Below the pieces are notes generated by a model that saw only the letters and a list, made by a program, of their open reading frames with translations, did no database searches and was not told the origin of the DNA. The position numbers and the translations under genes were made by a program. Of a stretch of 56,714 nt of DNA, positions 1 through 6,576 are shown piece after piece (position 1 is the stretch's first letter; each line of letters opens with the position of its first letter). Origin of the DNA: an uncultured Candidatus Melainabacteria bacterium (GTDB lineage: Bacteria > Cyanobacteriota > Vampirovibrionia > Gastranaerophilales > Gastranaerophilaceae); the NCBI GenBank assembly GCA_934754775.1, contig CAKVIM010000012.1, forward strand, positions 1 through 56,714, read 5' to 3'.

Positions 1-857
1 AACACATCTTGTTGGCAAGACAAGTTGGTGTTCCTAACCTAGTTGTATTCTTGAACAAATGCGATATGGTTGATGATCCTGAATTGTTAGAACTAGTTGA
101 AATGGAAGTAAGAGAACTTCTTTCTTCTTATGAATTCGACGGTGACAACATTCCATTCATCCACGGTTCTGCATTGAAAGCTTTAGAAGCTGTTCAAGCT
201 AATCCAAACATTCAACGTGGCGAAGACAAATGGGTTGACAAAATTTGGGAATTGATGGATGCAGTTGATAGCTACTTCCCAACTCCTGAACGTGATTTGG
301 ACAAACCATTCTTGATGCCTGTTGAGGACGTATTCTCAATCACTGGTCGTGGTACAGTTGCTACTGGTAGAGTAGAACGTGGTATCGTTAAGGTTGGTGA
401 CGAAGTTGAATTAGTTGGTTTAGGCGAAACTAAGAAAACTACAGTAACTGGTGTTGAAATGTTCAGAAAACAACTTGACCAAGGTCAAGCTGGTGACAAC
501 ATTGGTGCATTGTTAAGAGGTATTGATAAGACTGAAATCCAACGTGGTCAAGTTCTTGCAAAACCTGGTTCAATCCACCCACACACTAAGTTCACTGCTA
601 ACGTTTACGTTTTGACAAAGGATGAAGGCGGACGTCACACTCCATTCTTCCCTGGTTACAGACCACAATTCTACATCAGAACAACTGACGTTACTGGTTC
701 AATCAAATTCGACGGCGAAATGGTAATGCCTGGTGATAACGTAGTTATGGAAGTTGAACTTATCGCTCCTGTAGCTATCGAAGAAGGTATGAGATTCGCT
801 ATCCGTGAAGGTGGTAGAACAGTTGGTGCCGGTGTTGTAGATAAAATTATTGAATAA
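1..857 (+). CDS. tuf: Elongation factor Tu, 5'-truncated by window edge
   Basis: EF-Tu is the GTPase that delivers aminoacyl-tRNA to the ribosome. The frame is open to the window edge (H-I-L-L-A-R-Q is read from base 3), so the true start and about 118 N-terminal residues, including the P-loop, lie outside. The G4 motif NKCD, the G5 region SALKALE, and domain 2 ([20 protein letters not shown]) and domain 3 (GRTVGAGVV near the end) are visible. The C-terminus is complete and followed by a strong terminator. The sequence is very typical of bacterial EF-Tu. It uses favoured codons (many GGT, GAA, AAC), as expected for a highly expressed gene. Confidence 0.98.
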   Translation, partial: HILLARQVGVPNLVVFLNKCDMVDDPELLELVEMEVRELLSSYEFDGDNIPFIHGSALKALEAVQANPNIQRGEDKWVDKIWELMDAVDSYFPTPERDLDKPFLMPVEDVFSITGRGTVATGRVERGIVKVGDEVELVGLGETKKTTVTGVEMFRKQLDQGQAGDNIGALLRGIDKTEIQRGQVLAKPGSIHPHTKFTANVYVLTKDEGGRHTPFFPGYRPQFYIRTTDVTGSIKFDGEMVMPGDNVVMEVELIAPVAIEEGMRFAIREGGRTVGAGVVDKIIE

Positions 858-880
858 TTAATTAATTATCTATAATAAAG

Positions 881-918
881 AAAATAACCTGATTTCACTT
901 GAAGTCAGGTTATTTTTT
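881..918 (+). terminator. Rho-independent terminator after tuf
   Basis: A 10-bp stem (883-892 with 905-914) with a 12-nt loop is followed by a T run. It lies 23 nt after the tuf stop. It also faces the 3' end of the small minus-strand gene at 933-1082 and could serve both. Confidence 0.9.
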
Positions 919-932
919 GTGAAATCGTAGCA

Positions 933-1082
933 TTATATCAACAAATAATTATTATCAGTGTTTTGGATAAAAGTTTTCTTATAATTTTTCGGAACCTCGA
1001 CATAAATATACTCGGTTTTTCTTTTTAACCCGCACAAGCCGATTACTGAATCATGTTTGAAAAAATTTTTGATAAACTCCAT
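933..1082 (-). CDS. Small protein of unknown function, 49 aa
   Basis: This is a short open frame on the minus strand starting ATG at 1082. It is preceded by a good Shine-Dalgarno (AGGAAGGAATTAAAT before ATG) and ends TAA at 933. The product begins MEFIKNFFKHDSVIGLCGLK, has one Cys, and ends with a hydrophilic tail rich in Asn, Lys and Tyr. No signal peptide or membrane segment is visible. It is convergent with tuf and divergent from the DUF1858 gene. I do not recognise the family. The ribosome binding site, the balanced amino-acid composition and the fit between tuf terminator and divergent promoter region argue that it is real, but it could be a chance frame. Confidence 0.5.
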   Translation of the reverse strand: MEFIKNFFKHDSVIGLCGLKRKTEYIYVEVPKNYKKTFIQNTDNNYLLI

Positions 1083-1103
1083 ATTTAATTCCTTCCTGAG
1101 TTA

Positions 1104-1112
1104 TGTTATAAT
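1104..1112 (+). promoter_or_regulatory. Extended -10 promoter for the DUF1858 gene
   Basis: TGT TATAAT is a perfect -10 hexamer (1107-1112) with the TG extension. No good -35 is seen at 17 nt, as is usual for extended -10 promoters. It would start transcription near 1119, leaving a leader of about 68 nt before ATG 1187. Confidence 0.5.
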
Positions 1113-1186
1113 CACTGTATTAATTTAATTATTTGTTTTTGTAAGTCAAGAAAAGAGTAATATAATTTTGAAAGAAGGAGTAAAAA

Positions 1187-1387
1187 ATGGCTAAAATTAC
1201 TAAAGAAATGGGAATTATGGAAATTGTACAAGCTCATCCAGAAGCTATTGCAGTATTCCAAAAATATGGCATGGGCTGTATTGGCTGTGCTGCTGCACAT
1301 TTCGAAAACCTTGAAGCTGGTGCTAAAGTTCACGGTTTTAACGCTGATGAAATGGTGGCTGAAATTAACTCAATTATTGAAGAATAA
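1187..1387 (+). CDS. DUF1858 redox-disulfide domain protein
   Basis: A 66-aa protein that is one whole domain of the DUF1858 type ('hybrid cluster protein-associated redox disulfide'). The motif GMGCIGCAAA carries the two conserved cysteines (C-x2-C), followed by the typical E(N)LEAGAKVHG helix. These small proteins are thought to perform thiol or metal redox chemistry; the partner is unknown here. A strong Shine-Dalgarno (AAGAAGGAG) precedes the ATG. A terminator follows at once, so it is probably monocistronic. Cytoplasmic, with no signal peptide. Family assignment is firm; function is only inferred from the family. Confidence 0.85.
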   Translation: MAKITKEMGIMEIVQAHPEAIAVFQKYGMGCIGCAAAHFENLEAGAKVHGFNADEMVAEINSIIEE

Positions 1388-1395
1388 AAAGCGTA

Positions 1396-1420
1396 GGTTG
1401 GGGTTTCACCCCAACTTTTT
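1396..1420 (+). terminator. Terminator after DUF1858 gene
   Basis: A 7-8 bp stem (1397-1404 with 1408-1415) of GTTGGGG/CCCCAAC with a small loop, then TTTTT at 1416-1420. Confidence 0.8.
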
Positions 1421-1442
1421 CCAAAAAGAGGGGAGAATTATC

Positions 1443-1865
1443 TTGTTAGCATGGCAACTTTTATGTGTAATCGGGATTGCATTTGTAATCTTAGAGATTT
1501 TTACACCAAGCATGTTTTTTTTAAACTTTGCTCTTGCAGCATTTATTACTGCTGCAATATCTCTAATAACGTTAAATAAGTTTGCACTTGTTTTAGCGTT
1601 CTTTTTGCTATCATTCTTGTCCTTCGTGTTCTTAAGACCAATTTTATTAAGCAAGAGTACAAAAGAAACAGAAACAGGGATGGAAGGTAAATATATCGGC
1701 AAAACCGCAAAAGTAGCCGAAGAAGTTAGCTCAACAAAAGGTGTTATTACAATTTACGGAGAACGTTGGGAAGCAAGGTGCGAGAATTCCGAGCCGATAC
1801 TTGCTGGTTCAGAGGTTAAAATTCTAAGAAATGACAGTTTAATAATGTATGTAGAAAAAATATAA
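1443..1865 (+). CDS. NfeD-like membrane protein
   Basis: A 140-aa protein with three closely spaced hydrophobic segments (about residues 3-20, 24-42 and 45-63) and a C-terminal soluble beta domain (about 80-138, G-K-T-A-K-V-A-E... GERWEARCENSEPI). This is the OB-fold layout of NfeD proteins. NfeD partners SPFH/stomatin proteins in membrane microdomain organisation, and a SPFH gene follows 11 nt downstream. TTG at 1443 is taken as the start because GAGGGGAGAA lies just upstream and the first transmembrane segment begins right after. Longer in-frame readings would overlap the preceding gene and terminator. It is the short NfeD form without the ClpP-like protease domain. Confidence 0.82.
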   Translation: MLAWQLLCVIGIAFVILEIFTPSMFFLNFALAAFITAAISLITLNKFALVLAFFLLSFLSFVFLRPILLSKSTKETETGMEGKYIGKTAKVAEEVSSTKGVITIYGERWEARCENSEPILAGSEVKILRNDSLIMYVEKI

Positions 1866-1876
1866 GGGAGAAGTTT

Positions 1877-2851
1877 ATGATATCTTTATCGATTTTATTG
1901 ATTGTACTTGCACTCGTATTTGTATCAAAGGGTGTTGTAATCGTACAACAAGCAGAAGTAGTTATAATAGAAAGATTAGGTAAATTCGACAGAGTACTCC
2001 AATCAGGGTTCAATTTTATCATTCCGATAATTGAAGCACCACGTGCAATAGACTGGAAAGTGACACAAAAAGGCTTTGACGGCTCAAGTTATTCTATCAT
2101 CCAAAAGAGAACAAAAATCGACTTAAGAGAAGCCGTTTACGATTTTCCTCGTCAAAACGTAATCACAAAAGATAACGTATCAATTAGCATTAACGCACTT
2201 TTGTATTTTCAAATTGTAGACCCAAAATCTGCTGTGTACGAAATCCAAAACTTGCCGGAAGCTATTGAAAAATTGACTCAAACTAATTTAAGAAACCTTG
2301 TTGGTCAACTTGATTTGGACGAAAGTTTGGTTTCAAGAGATAAAATTAACCACGAACTTAGAGCAATCTTAGACGATGCTACTAACAAGTGGGGCGTAAA
2401 GGTTAACCGAGTTGAATTGCAAGACATTATTCCGCCTACAGATATTCAATCTGCAATGGAAAAACAAATGAAGGCAGAAAGAGATAGACGTGCTGCAATC
2501 CTTGAAGCAGAAGGTTTGAAGAAGTCCGCAGTATTAAAAGCTGAAGGTGAAAAAGAGGCTGCAATTAACAGAGCCGAAGGGGAAAAGAAAGCAAATATTC
2601 TTCGTGCAGAAGGTGTTGCTCAAGCAAGAATTCTTGAAGCAGACGGTGAAAAAGAAGCTATTCAAAGAATTATTAACGCTTTAGCAGACAAAGGTCAACC
2701 GGACAAGTATTTGATTGCTATGAAATACTTAGAAACTATGCAAGCAATCACTAGCGGCAAGGACAACAAAGTTGTCTACATGCCTTATGAAGCTACTGGA
2801 ATCTTAAGTTCAGTTGATGGTATCAAGCAAATGTTTGATGCTAATAAATAG
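1877..2851 (+). CDS. SPFH/Band 7 (stomatin-slipin, QmcA-like) protein
   Basis: A 324-aa membrane-anchored scaffold protein. The N-terminal hydrophobic anchor (residues 2-18) is followed by the SPFH domain (about 20-190, VVIIERLGKFDRVLQSGFN, then DLREAVYDFPRQ) and a long charged coiled coil with repeated E-A-E-G/K-A-E-G-E units (about 195-265). It ends with a short hydrophobic tail. It sits 11 nt after the NfeD-like gene, the usual pairing, and shares its transcript. GGGAGAAG is the Shine-Dalgarno. A strong terminator follows. The length matches QmcA/slipin-type proteins. Family certain; exact cellular role inferred. Confidence 0.93.
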   Translation: MISLSILLIVLALVFVSKGVVIVQQAEVVIIERLGKFDRVLQSGFNFIIPIIEAPRAIDWKVTQKGFDGSSYSIIQKRTKIDLREAVYDFPRQNVITKDNVSISINALLYFQIVDPKSAVYEIQNLPEAIEKLTQTNLRNLVGQLDLDESLVSRDKINHELRAILDDATNKWGVKVNRVELQDIIPPTDIQSAMEKQMKAERDRRAAILEAEGLKKSAVLKAEGEKEAAINRAEGEKKANILRAEGVAQARILEADGEKEAIQRIINALADKGQPDKYLIAMKYLETMQAITSGKDNKVVYMPYEATGILSSVDGIKQMFDANK

Positions 2852-2856
2852 AATTT

Positions 2857-2896
2857 AAAAGAGGGCTCGGGCGAAGCCCGAGCCCTCTTTTGTTTT
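2857..2896 (+). terminator. Terminator after NfeD-SPFH operon
   Basis: A GC-rich 12-bp perfect stem (2861-2872 with 2876-2887), 3-nt loop, then a T-rich tail. Confidence 0.93.
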
Positions 2897-2909
2897 TAGA
2901 TTAAAAAAC

Positions 2910-2939
2910 TTGTGTAATTTAGTTATTTTGTGTTAGAAT
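2910..2939 (+). promoter_or_regulatory. Promoter for the secreted 117-aa protein
   Basis: TTGTGT (2910-2915), 18-nt spacer, TAGAAT (2934-2939) with a TGT extension directly before the -10. It lies 41 nt before ATG 2980. Confidence 0.45.
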
Positions 2940-2979
2940 TCACATAGATATGTTGAAGAATAGCGAAAGGAGTTTTCAG

Positions 2980-3333
2980 ATGAAGAAACTACAATTATTA
3001 ATCTTATCATTATTAATGGTATCAACTGCAGCATTTGCATATAGTTTTGATAAAACCATTCCGGTAAAAGGTAAATCTATTGCAGATTCAAAACTCCAAT
3101 CAGAAATGATTATGCCAATTTACTACTATTCTTTAAGAGTTGCTGATTTGGGTTGTGAAGATTTTGCAATCACAAATACAGAAATTTCTAAGGCAAAAGC
3201 TAACAACAAATGGAGCGAAATCTGGACAGTTAAGGCTTGCTCAAGAACAGCAAGAATTCCTATCAACTTCACTCAAGGAGCAGATAAAACAGATTACGCT
3301 ATTGACTATATGAACGTTAAAGTAGCAAAATAG
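2980..3333 (+). CDS. Small exported protein of unknown function
   Basis: A 117-aa protein with a Sec signal peptide (MKKLQLLILSLLMVSTAAFA, probable cleavage AFA/Y). The mature part of about 97 residues has two cysteines (G-C-E and K-A-C-S) that could form a disulfide. It looks like a small beta-rich periplasmic domain. ATG 2980 is chosen because GAAAGGAG lies directly upstream and it opens the signal peptide; an in-frame ATG at 2950 would place residues before it. Monocistronic between its own promoter and terminator. No family recognised. Confidence 0.75.
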   Translation: MKKLQLLILSLLMVSTAAFAYSFDKTIPVKGKSIADSKLQSEMIMPIYYYSLRVADLGCEDFAITNTEISKAKANNKWSEIWTVKACSRTARIPINFTQGADKTDYAIDYMNVKVAK

Positions 3334-3340
3334 AAGATTT

Positions 3341-3383
3341 AAAAAACGGGGCGACTTTTGAAAAAAAGTCGCCCCGTTTTTTA
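3341..3383 (+). terminator. Terminator after secreted 117-aa protein
   Basis: A long stem (AACGGGGCGACTTTT paired with AAAAGTCGCCCCGTT) and a T run. Confidence 0.92.
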
Positions 3384-3441
3384 TTCCAAATTTCGCAAAA
3401 CAATTCTGCTGTGATAAAATAGTAAAAAAAGGAGAATTATT

Positions 3442-4815
3442 TTGGGTATAAAATTTGGAACAGACGGTTGGAGAGCTGTATTAGATAAAGATTTTACAGA
3501 AGAGAATGTAAAAAGGGTTACGTTAGCTATTGGCAAGTATGTTGCTGATAATTTTGGATGGGACAAGCCAATTTTAATCGGGTACGATCCACGTAAGATG
3601 GCTGATGAGTATTCGCTTGAATGTGCTGAAATATTGAAAGATAAAGGGTTTACTGTATTTTATTCAAGCAGAATTGTTCCGACACCTGTTCTTGCTTATA
3701 ATGCATTAATTAAAAACGCTTGTGCAATTATGTTTACAGCATCACATAACCCGCCTGAATACTTGGGGATGAAGTTTATTCCGGATTATGCAGGCCCTGC
3801 GACTAAAGAAATTACGGATGAAATCGTTGCTAATCTTGATATTGATTATCCAAAATCTGATAAATCAGGAGCGTTGCACAAAATTGACTTTGCTCCTAAA
3901 TATTACGAACATTTAGGAACGCTAATTGACATTAAATCTCTTGCCAAATTGAATACTAATATCATATTTGATGGGCTTTATTCCGCTTCTATCGGATATT
4001 TTGACGAGATTTTAAAGAACAATGGAATAAAATTTGATTCAATGCATATGTTCCATGATACAAATTTTGGCGGCGGAATGCCGGATCCTAAGCCTAAATT
4101 TTTGAAAGAACTTATCGAAAAAGTTAAGTCAAACAAAAATACTATCGGCTTAGCAAACGACGGTGACGCAGACAGATTTGGGGTAATTAATGAAAACGGC
4201 GAGTATGTTTCTCCAAATGAAATTATTGCGATATTACTTAAACACTTGCTTGATAGAGGTTTTAAGGGTGCTGTCGTTAAAACTGTCGGTTCCAGTTTAC
4301 TCATTGACTGCGTTGCAAAAAAACTCGGAGTAGATGTTATTGAAACAGCTGTCGGGTTTAAACACGTTGGCGAAGCGATGCGTAAAAATAAAGTTATAAT
4401 TGGTGGCGAAGAATCCGGTGGCTTGAGTATTCTTGGTCATATTCCGGAAAAAGACGGTTTGCTGGCGAATTTGCTCGTTTTAGAAGCAATGGCTTATTCA
4501 GGGAAATCCTTGGTGGAATTACAAGAAGAACTTTATAAGCTTGCTGAAGCAAAGTTTTACACCGATAGAATTGATTTAAAGCTTGACAGTCAAGATGAAA
4601 TCAAGCCGATTTTAGAAAAAGCAAAAAAGTTTAAATCAGTGGGTGAATACGGAGTTACTGCTATTGATACAAAAGATGGCGTTAAACTAATGCTCGGAGA
4701 CAAGACAAAGATTTTGGTGCGTCCAAGCGGCACAGAGCCTTTGCTAAGAATTTATTTTGAAACAGACAGCGTTGAAAAGCTGGAAGAATTAAAAAATAAA
4801 TTAGAAATAGTTTAA
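3442..4815 (+). CDS. Phosphohexomutase (phosphoglucomutase/phosphomannomutase family)
   Basis: A 457-aa alpha-D-phosphohexomutase that moves phosphate between C1 and C6 of hexose phosphates, supplying sugar nucleotides and glycogen or cell-wall precursors. All four family landmarks are present. FGTDGWRA is at the N-terminus. TASHNPPEYLG carries the phosphoserine (about residue 103). The metal-binding loop DGDADRFG is near 244 and the sugar-specificity loop GGEESGGLS near 325. RPSGTEPLLRIY, near 430, is the phosphate-binding loop. The W in GTDGW and the PEYLG after the active serine are unlike GlmM, so glucose or mannose phosphate is more likely than glucosamine phosphate; substrate is inference. 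The start is TTG with AAGGAG 9 nt before it. Confidence 0.92.
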   Translation: MGIKFGTDGWRAVLDKDFTEENVKRVTLAIGKYVADNFGWDKPILIGYDPRKMADEYSLECAEILKDKGFTVFYSSRIVPTPVLAYNALIKNACAIMFTASHNPPEYLGMKFIPDYAGPATKEITDEIVANLDIDYPKSDKSGALHKIDFAPKYYEHLGTLIDIKSLAKLNTNIIFDGLYSASIGYFDEILKNNGIKFDSMHMFHDTNFGGGMPDPKPKFLKELIEKVKSNKNTIGLANDGDADRFGVINENGEYVSPNEIIAILLKHLLDRGFKGAVVKTVGSSLLIDCVAKKLGVDVIETAVGFKHVGEAMRKNKVIIGGEESGGLSILGHIPEKDGLLANLLVLEAMAYSGKSLVELQEELYKLAEAKFYTDRIDLKLDSQDEIKPILEKAKKFKSVGEYGVTAIDTKDGVKLMLGDKTKILVRPSGTEPLLRIYFETDSVEKLEELKNKLEIV

Positions 4816-4849
4816 TATTGGCATGCCCTATAAAAAATAAAAACCCCAT

Positions 4850-4975
4850 ATAAGTGCGATTTTGTTACCTGCAATGTCTCGCAGGTGGGTGAGTGCCTAA
4901 ATTTATCCGTTTCCCGCTGGCGATTTTGTATCGACGGGTATACTTCAATAATTAAAGAGCTTACTCTCCCTATTT
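4850..4975 (+). ncRNA. Possible structured RNA or leader, unidentified
   Basis: The 343-nt gap between the phosphohexomutase and the LuxR-type HTH gene contains a locally GC-richer block. One hairpin is ACCTGC/GCAGGT (4867-4884). Directly after it, GGGTGAGT (4887-4894) can pair with ACTCTCCC (4963-4970), with one mismatch. That stem would enclose a second hairpin, CCCG...CGGG with inner CGA/TCG (4913-4938). A 10-nt direct repeat GCGATTTTGT occurs at 4856 and 4920. I could not match it to a riboswitch or 6S/4.5S RNA I know. The rest of the gap is AT-rich with no gene. Confidence 0.25.
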
Positions 4976-5158
4976 ATAAAAATGTAGGAACAAAATAAAC
5001 ACTTATATAGAGTAATAATATTATTACATACGCACTATAAGATTTCAAGCAAACAGAAGATTTAATCAATAAAATTATAAATATAGCCGAACGGCTGATA
5101 GACAGTTGCATACATTTTATATGAAAATTAAATAAGAAAGTATAAGGATTTCTTAAAA

Positions 5159-5359
5159 ATGAATAAATTAACAAAACAGGAAGTATGCATTTTGGGACTG
5201 GTTGCACAAGGGTTTATTAATAAGGAGATAGCAGAGAAAATGAACATATCGCTGGCAACAACGAAAGCTCATTTGGAATCCATATACAAAAAACTTAATG
5301 CACATAATAGAGTTCAAGCTGTTGTAAAGGCAATTTCGCTCGAAATAATTGAGATTTAG
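5159..5359 (+). CDS. Stand-alone LuxR/GerE-type HTH regulator
   Basis: A 66-aa protein consisting only of the C-terminal DNA-binding domain of LuxR/NarL regulators. It reads LTKQEVCILGLVAQGFINKE with IAEKMNISLATTKAHLESIYKKL, which is the recognition helix region, then N-x-H-N-R-V-Q-A-V. There is no receiver or sensor domain. AAGGA precedes ATG. It ends 24 nt before folP, but folP appears to have its own promoter, whose -35 lies in the last codons of this gene. A short HTH-only protein may act constitutively, need a partner, or be a remnant; the frame is intact. Confidence 0.8.
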   Translation: MNKLTKQEVCILGLVAQGFINKEIAEKMNISLATTKAHLESIYKKLNAHNRVQAVVKAISLEIIEI

Positions 5360-5377
5360 CCTCTGTTATGCTAAAAT
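5349..5377 (+). promoter_or_regulatory. folP promoter, leaderless geometry
   Basis: TTGAGA (5349-5354), 17-nt spacer, TGC-TAAAAT (5369-5377, extended -10). The hexamer ends 6 nt before the folP ATG at 5384, so transcription should start at or next to the ATG itself. No Shine-Dalgarno is present. Confidence 0.6.
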
Positions 5378-5383
5378 TTTCGC

Positions 5384-6505
5384 ATGACTAAATTTGTATT
5401 AAAAGAAATCACCGACAGCTATATTGATAAAGAACTTGAGAATATTGGCTTTGACGCAGCTTATCGTAATGTTGCAGCCAATAAATTCCACTACAAGAAT
5501 ATCAAAATATTCAATCTGACGGTGGCACAGGCAAATATTTTAAAGCAGACTGCACTAATTTTTGGGGCTGATTGTGCGACGAATAGAAATGTTATTACAG
5601 GCAAAATTGAATTATCAGACGTGATTCTTTGCGGGAGTTTTTCACAATTAAGAAAAATTGCAGACAAATTAAAGTCACAGCCTTTTAAATTGGCTATTCT
5701 AGGGAATGATATAATTAATTTTCTTGAGGAAAAATCTAGGAAAACTAAGCTTGTCGGCGTGTTAAATATCACTCCGAATTCTTTTTCTGACGGTGGGAAA
5801 TATTTAAACGCAGAAGCGGCTCAAAAACATCTGATACAGCTTGTTGAAGATGGTGCAGATATGATTGATATAGGAGCAGAAAGTACAAAACCTTACGCAG
5901 AAGCTGTTACAGCGGCTGAGCAAATATTAAGATTAAAGCCGGTGCTGGAATTTATTCAAAAAGAAAAATTGGAGATTCCTATAAGCATTGATACTAGAAG
6001 CTCTGAGGTTGCGGACTTTGCTCTAAATAACGGAGTTAAAATAATTAATGATGTTTCGGGATTTGATTACGATTCTAAAATGCCAGAAATTGTTGCTAAA
6101 TATCAAGCAGGCATTATTATTCAACATTCAACAAAAAAAACAGAAGATAAACCTTGTTATAACAATATTATAGAAGAAATTGGGTTTAAGCTGAATGAAA
6201 AAATCAATTTAGCGGAGAGTTTTGGTATTAAAAACATTATTATTGATCCCGGGATAGGATTTGGAAAAACAAGAGAAGATAATTTTGTTATCTTGGATAG
6301 AATTAAAGAGCTTTTCTATCTGAATTGCCCGATTATGGTCGGAATATCAAGAAAAAGCTTGTTCGGGATTACGGGAGAGGATAATGAGCTAAAAGATGCA
6401 ATTTCAGCGGCTCATTCTTATCCGTTAATCAAACTTGGAATTGACTATCTTCGGGTACATAATGTCAAATTACATAAAACGTTAATAAATTCTTTACCCA
6501 TGTAG
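5384..6505 (+). CDS. folP: Dihydropteroate synthase with N-terminal extension
   Basis: Condenses 6-hydroxymethyl-dihydropterin pyrophosphate with p-aminobenzoate to make dihydropteroate in folate synthesis. The catalytic TIM-barrel begins near residue 122 (LVGVLNITPNSFSDGGKY), followed by DGADMIDIGAESTKP, then ISIDTRS, IIIDPGIGFGKTREDN and MVGISRKS near the C-terminus. All pterin and phosphate-binding motifs are present. Total length is 373 aa against about 280 for most enzymes. The extra 120 N-terminal residues (ILKQTALIFGADCATNRN... region) resemble, as I recall, the extension in Campylobacterota FolP. ATG 5384 has no Shine-Dalgarno but sits 6 nt after a good -10. Confidence 0.95.
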   Translation: MTKFVLKEITDSYIDKELENIGFDAAYRNVAANKFHYKNIKIFNLTVAQANILKQTALIFGADCATNRNVITGKIELSDVILCGSFSQLRKIADKLKSQPFKLAILGNDIINFLEEKSRKTKLVGVLNITPNSFSDGGKYLNAEAAQKHLIQLVEDGADMIDIGAESTKPYAEAVTAAEQILRLKPVLEFIQKEKLEIPISIDTRSSEVADFALNNGVKIINDVSGFDYDSKMPEIVAKYQAGIIIQHSTKKTEDKPCYNNIIEEIGFKLNEKINLAESFGIKNIIIDPGIGFGKTREDNFVILDRIKELFYLNCPIMVGISRKSLFGITGEDNELKDAISAAHSYPLIKLGIDYLRVHNVKLHKTLINSLPM

Positions 6506-6576
6506 GTAATTTATCTTATGAATTCCATATCGTAATATATAATAGTCAAAAGTTAGATAATAAAATGTAAAAAAAT

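Noticed and set aside
1224..1442. Long upstream reading of the NfeD-like gene
   Set aside because: It would overlap the DUF1858 gene and its terminator; TTG 1443 has the ribosome binding site.
3442..4815. Phosphoglucosamine mutase GlmM
   Set aside because: N-terminal GTDGWRA and the TASHNPPEYLG active-site context differ from the GlmM pattern; general phosphohexomutase is safer.
4815..5158. 6S RNA, SRP RNA or a known riboswitch
   Set aside because: I could not match the conserved cores of these RNAs (for example GGAAGGAAGCAGC of SRP RNA), so it is left as unidentified.
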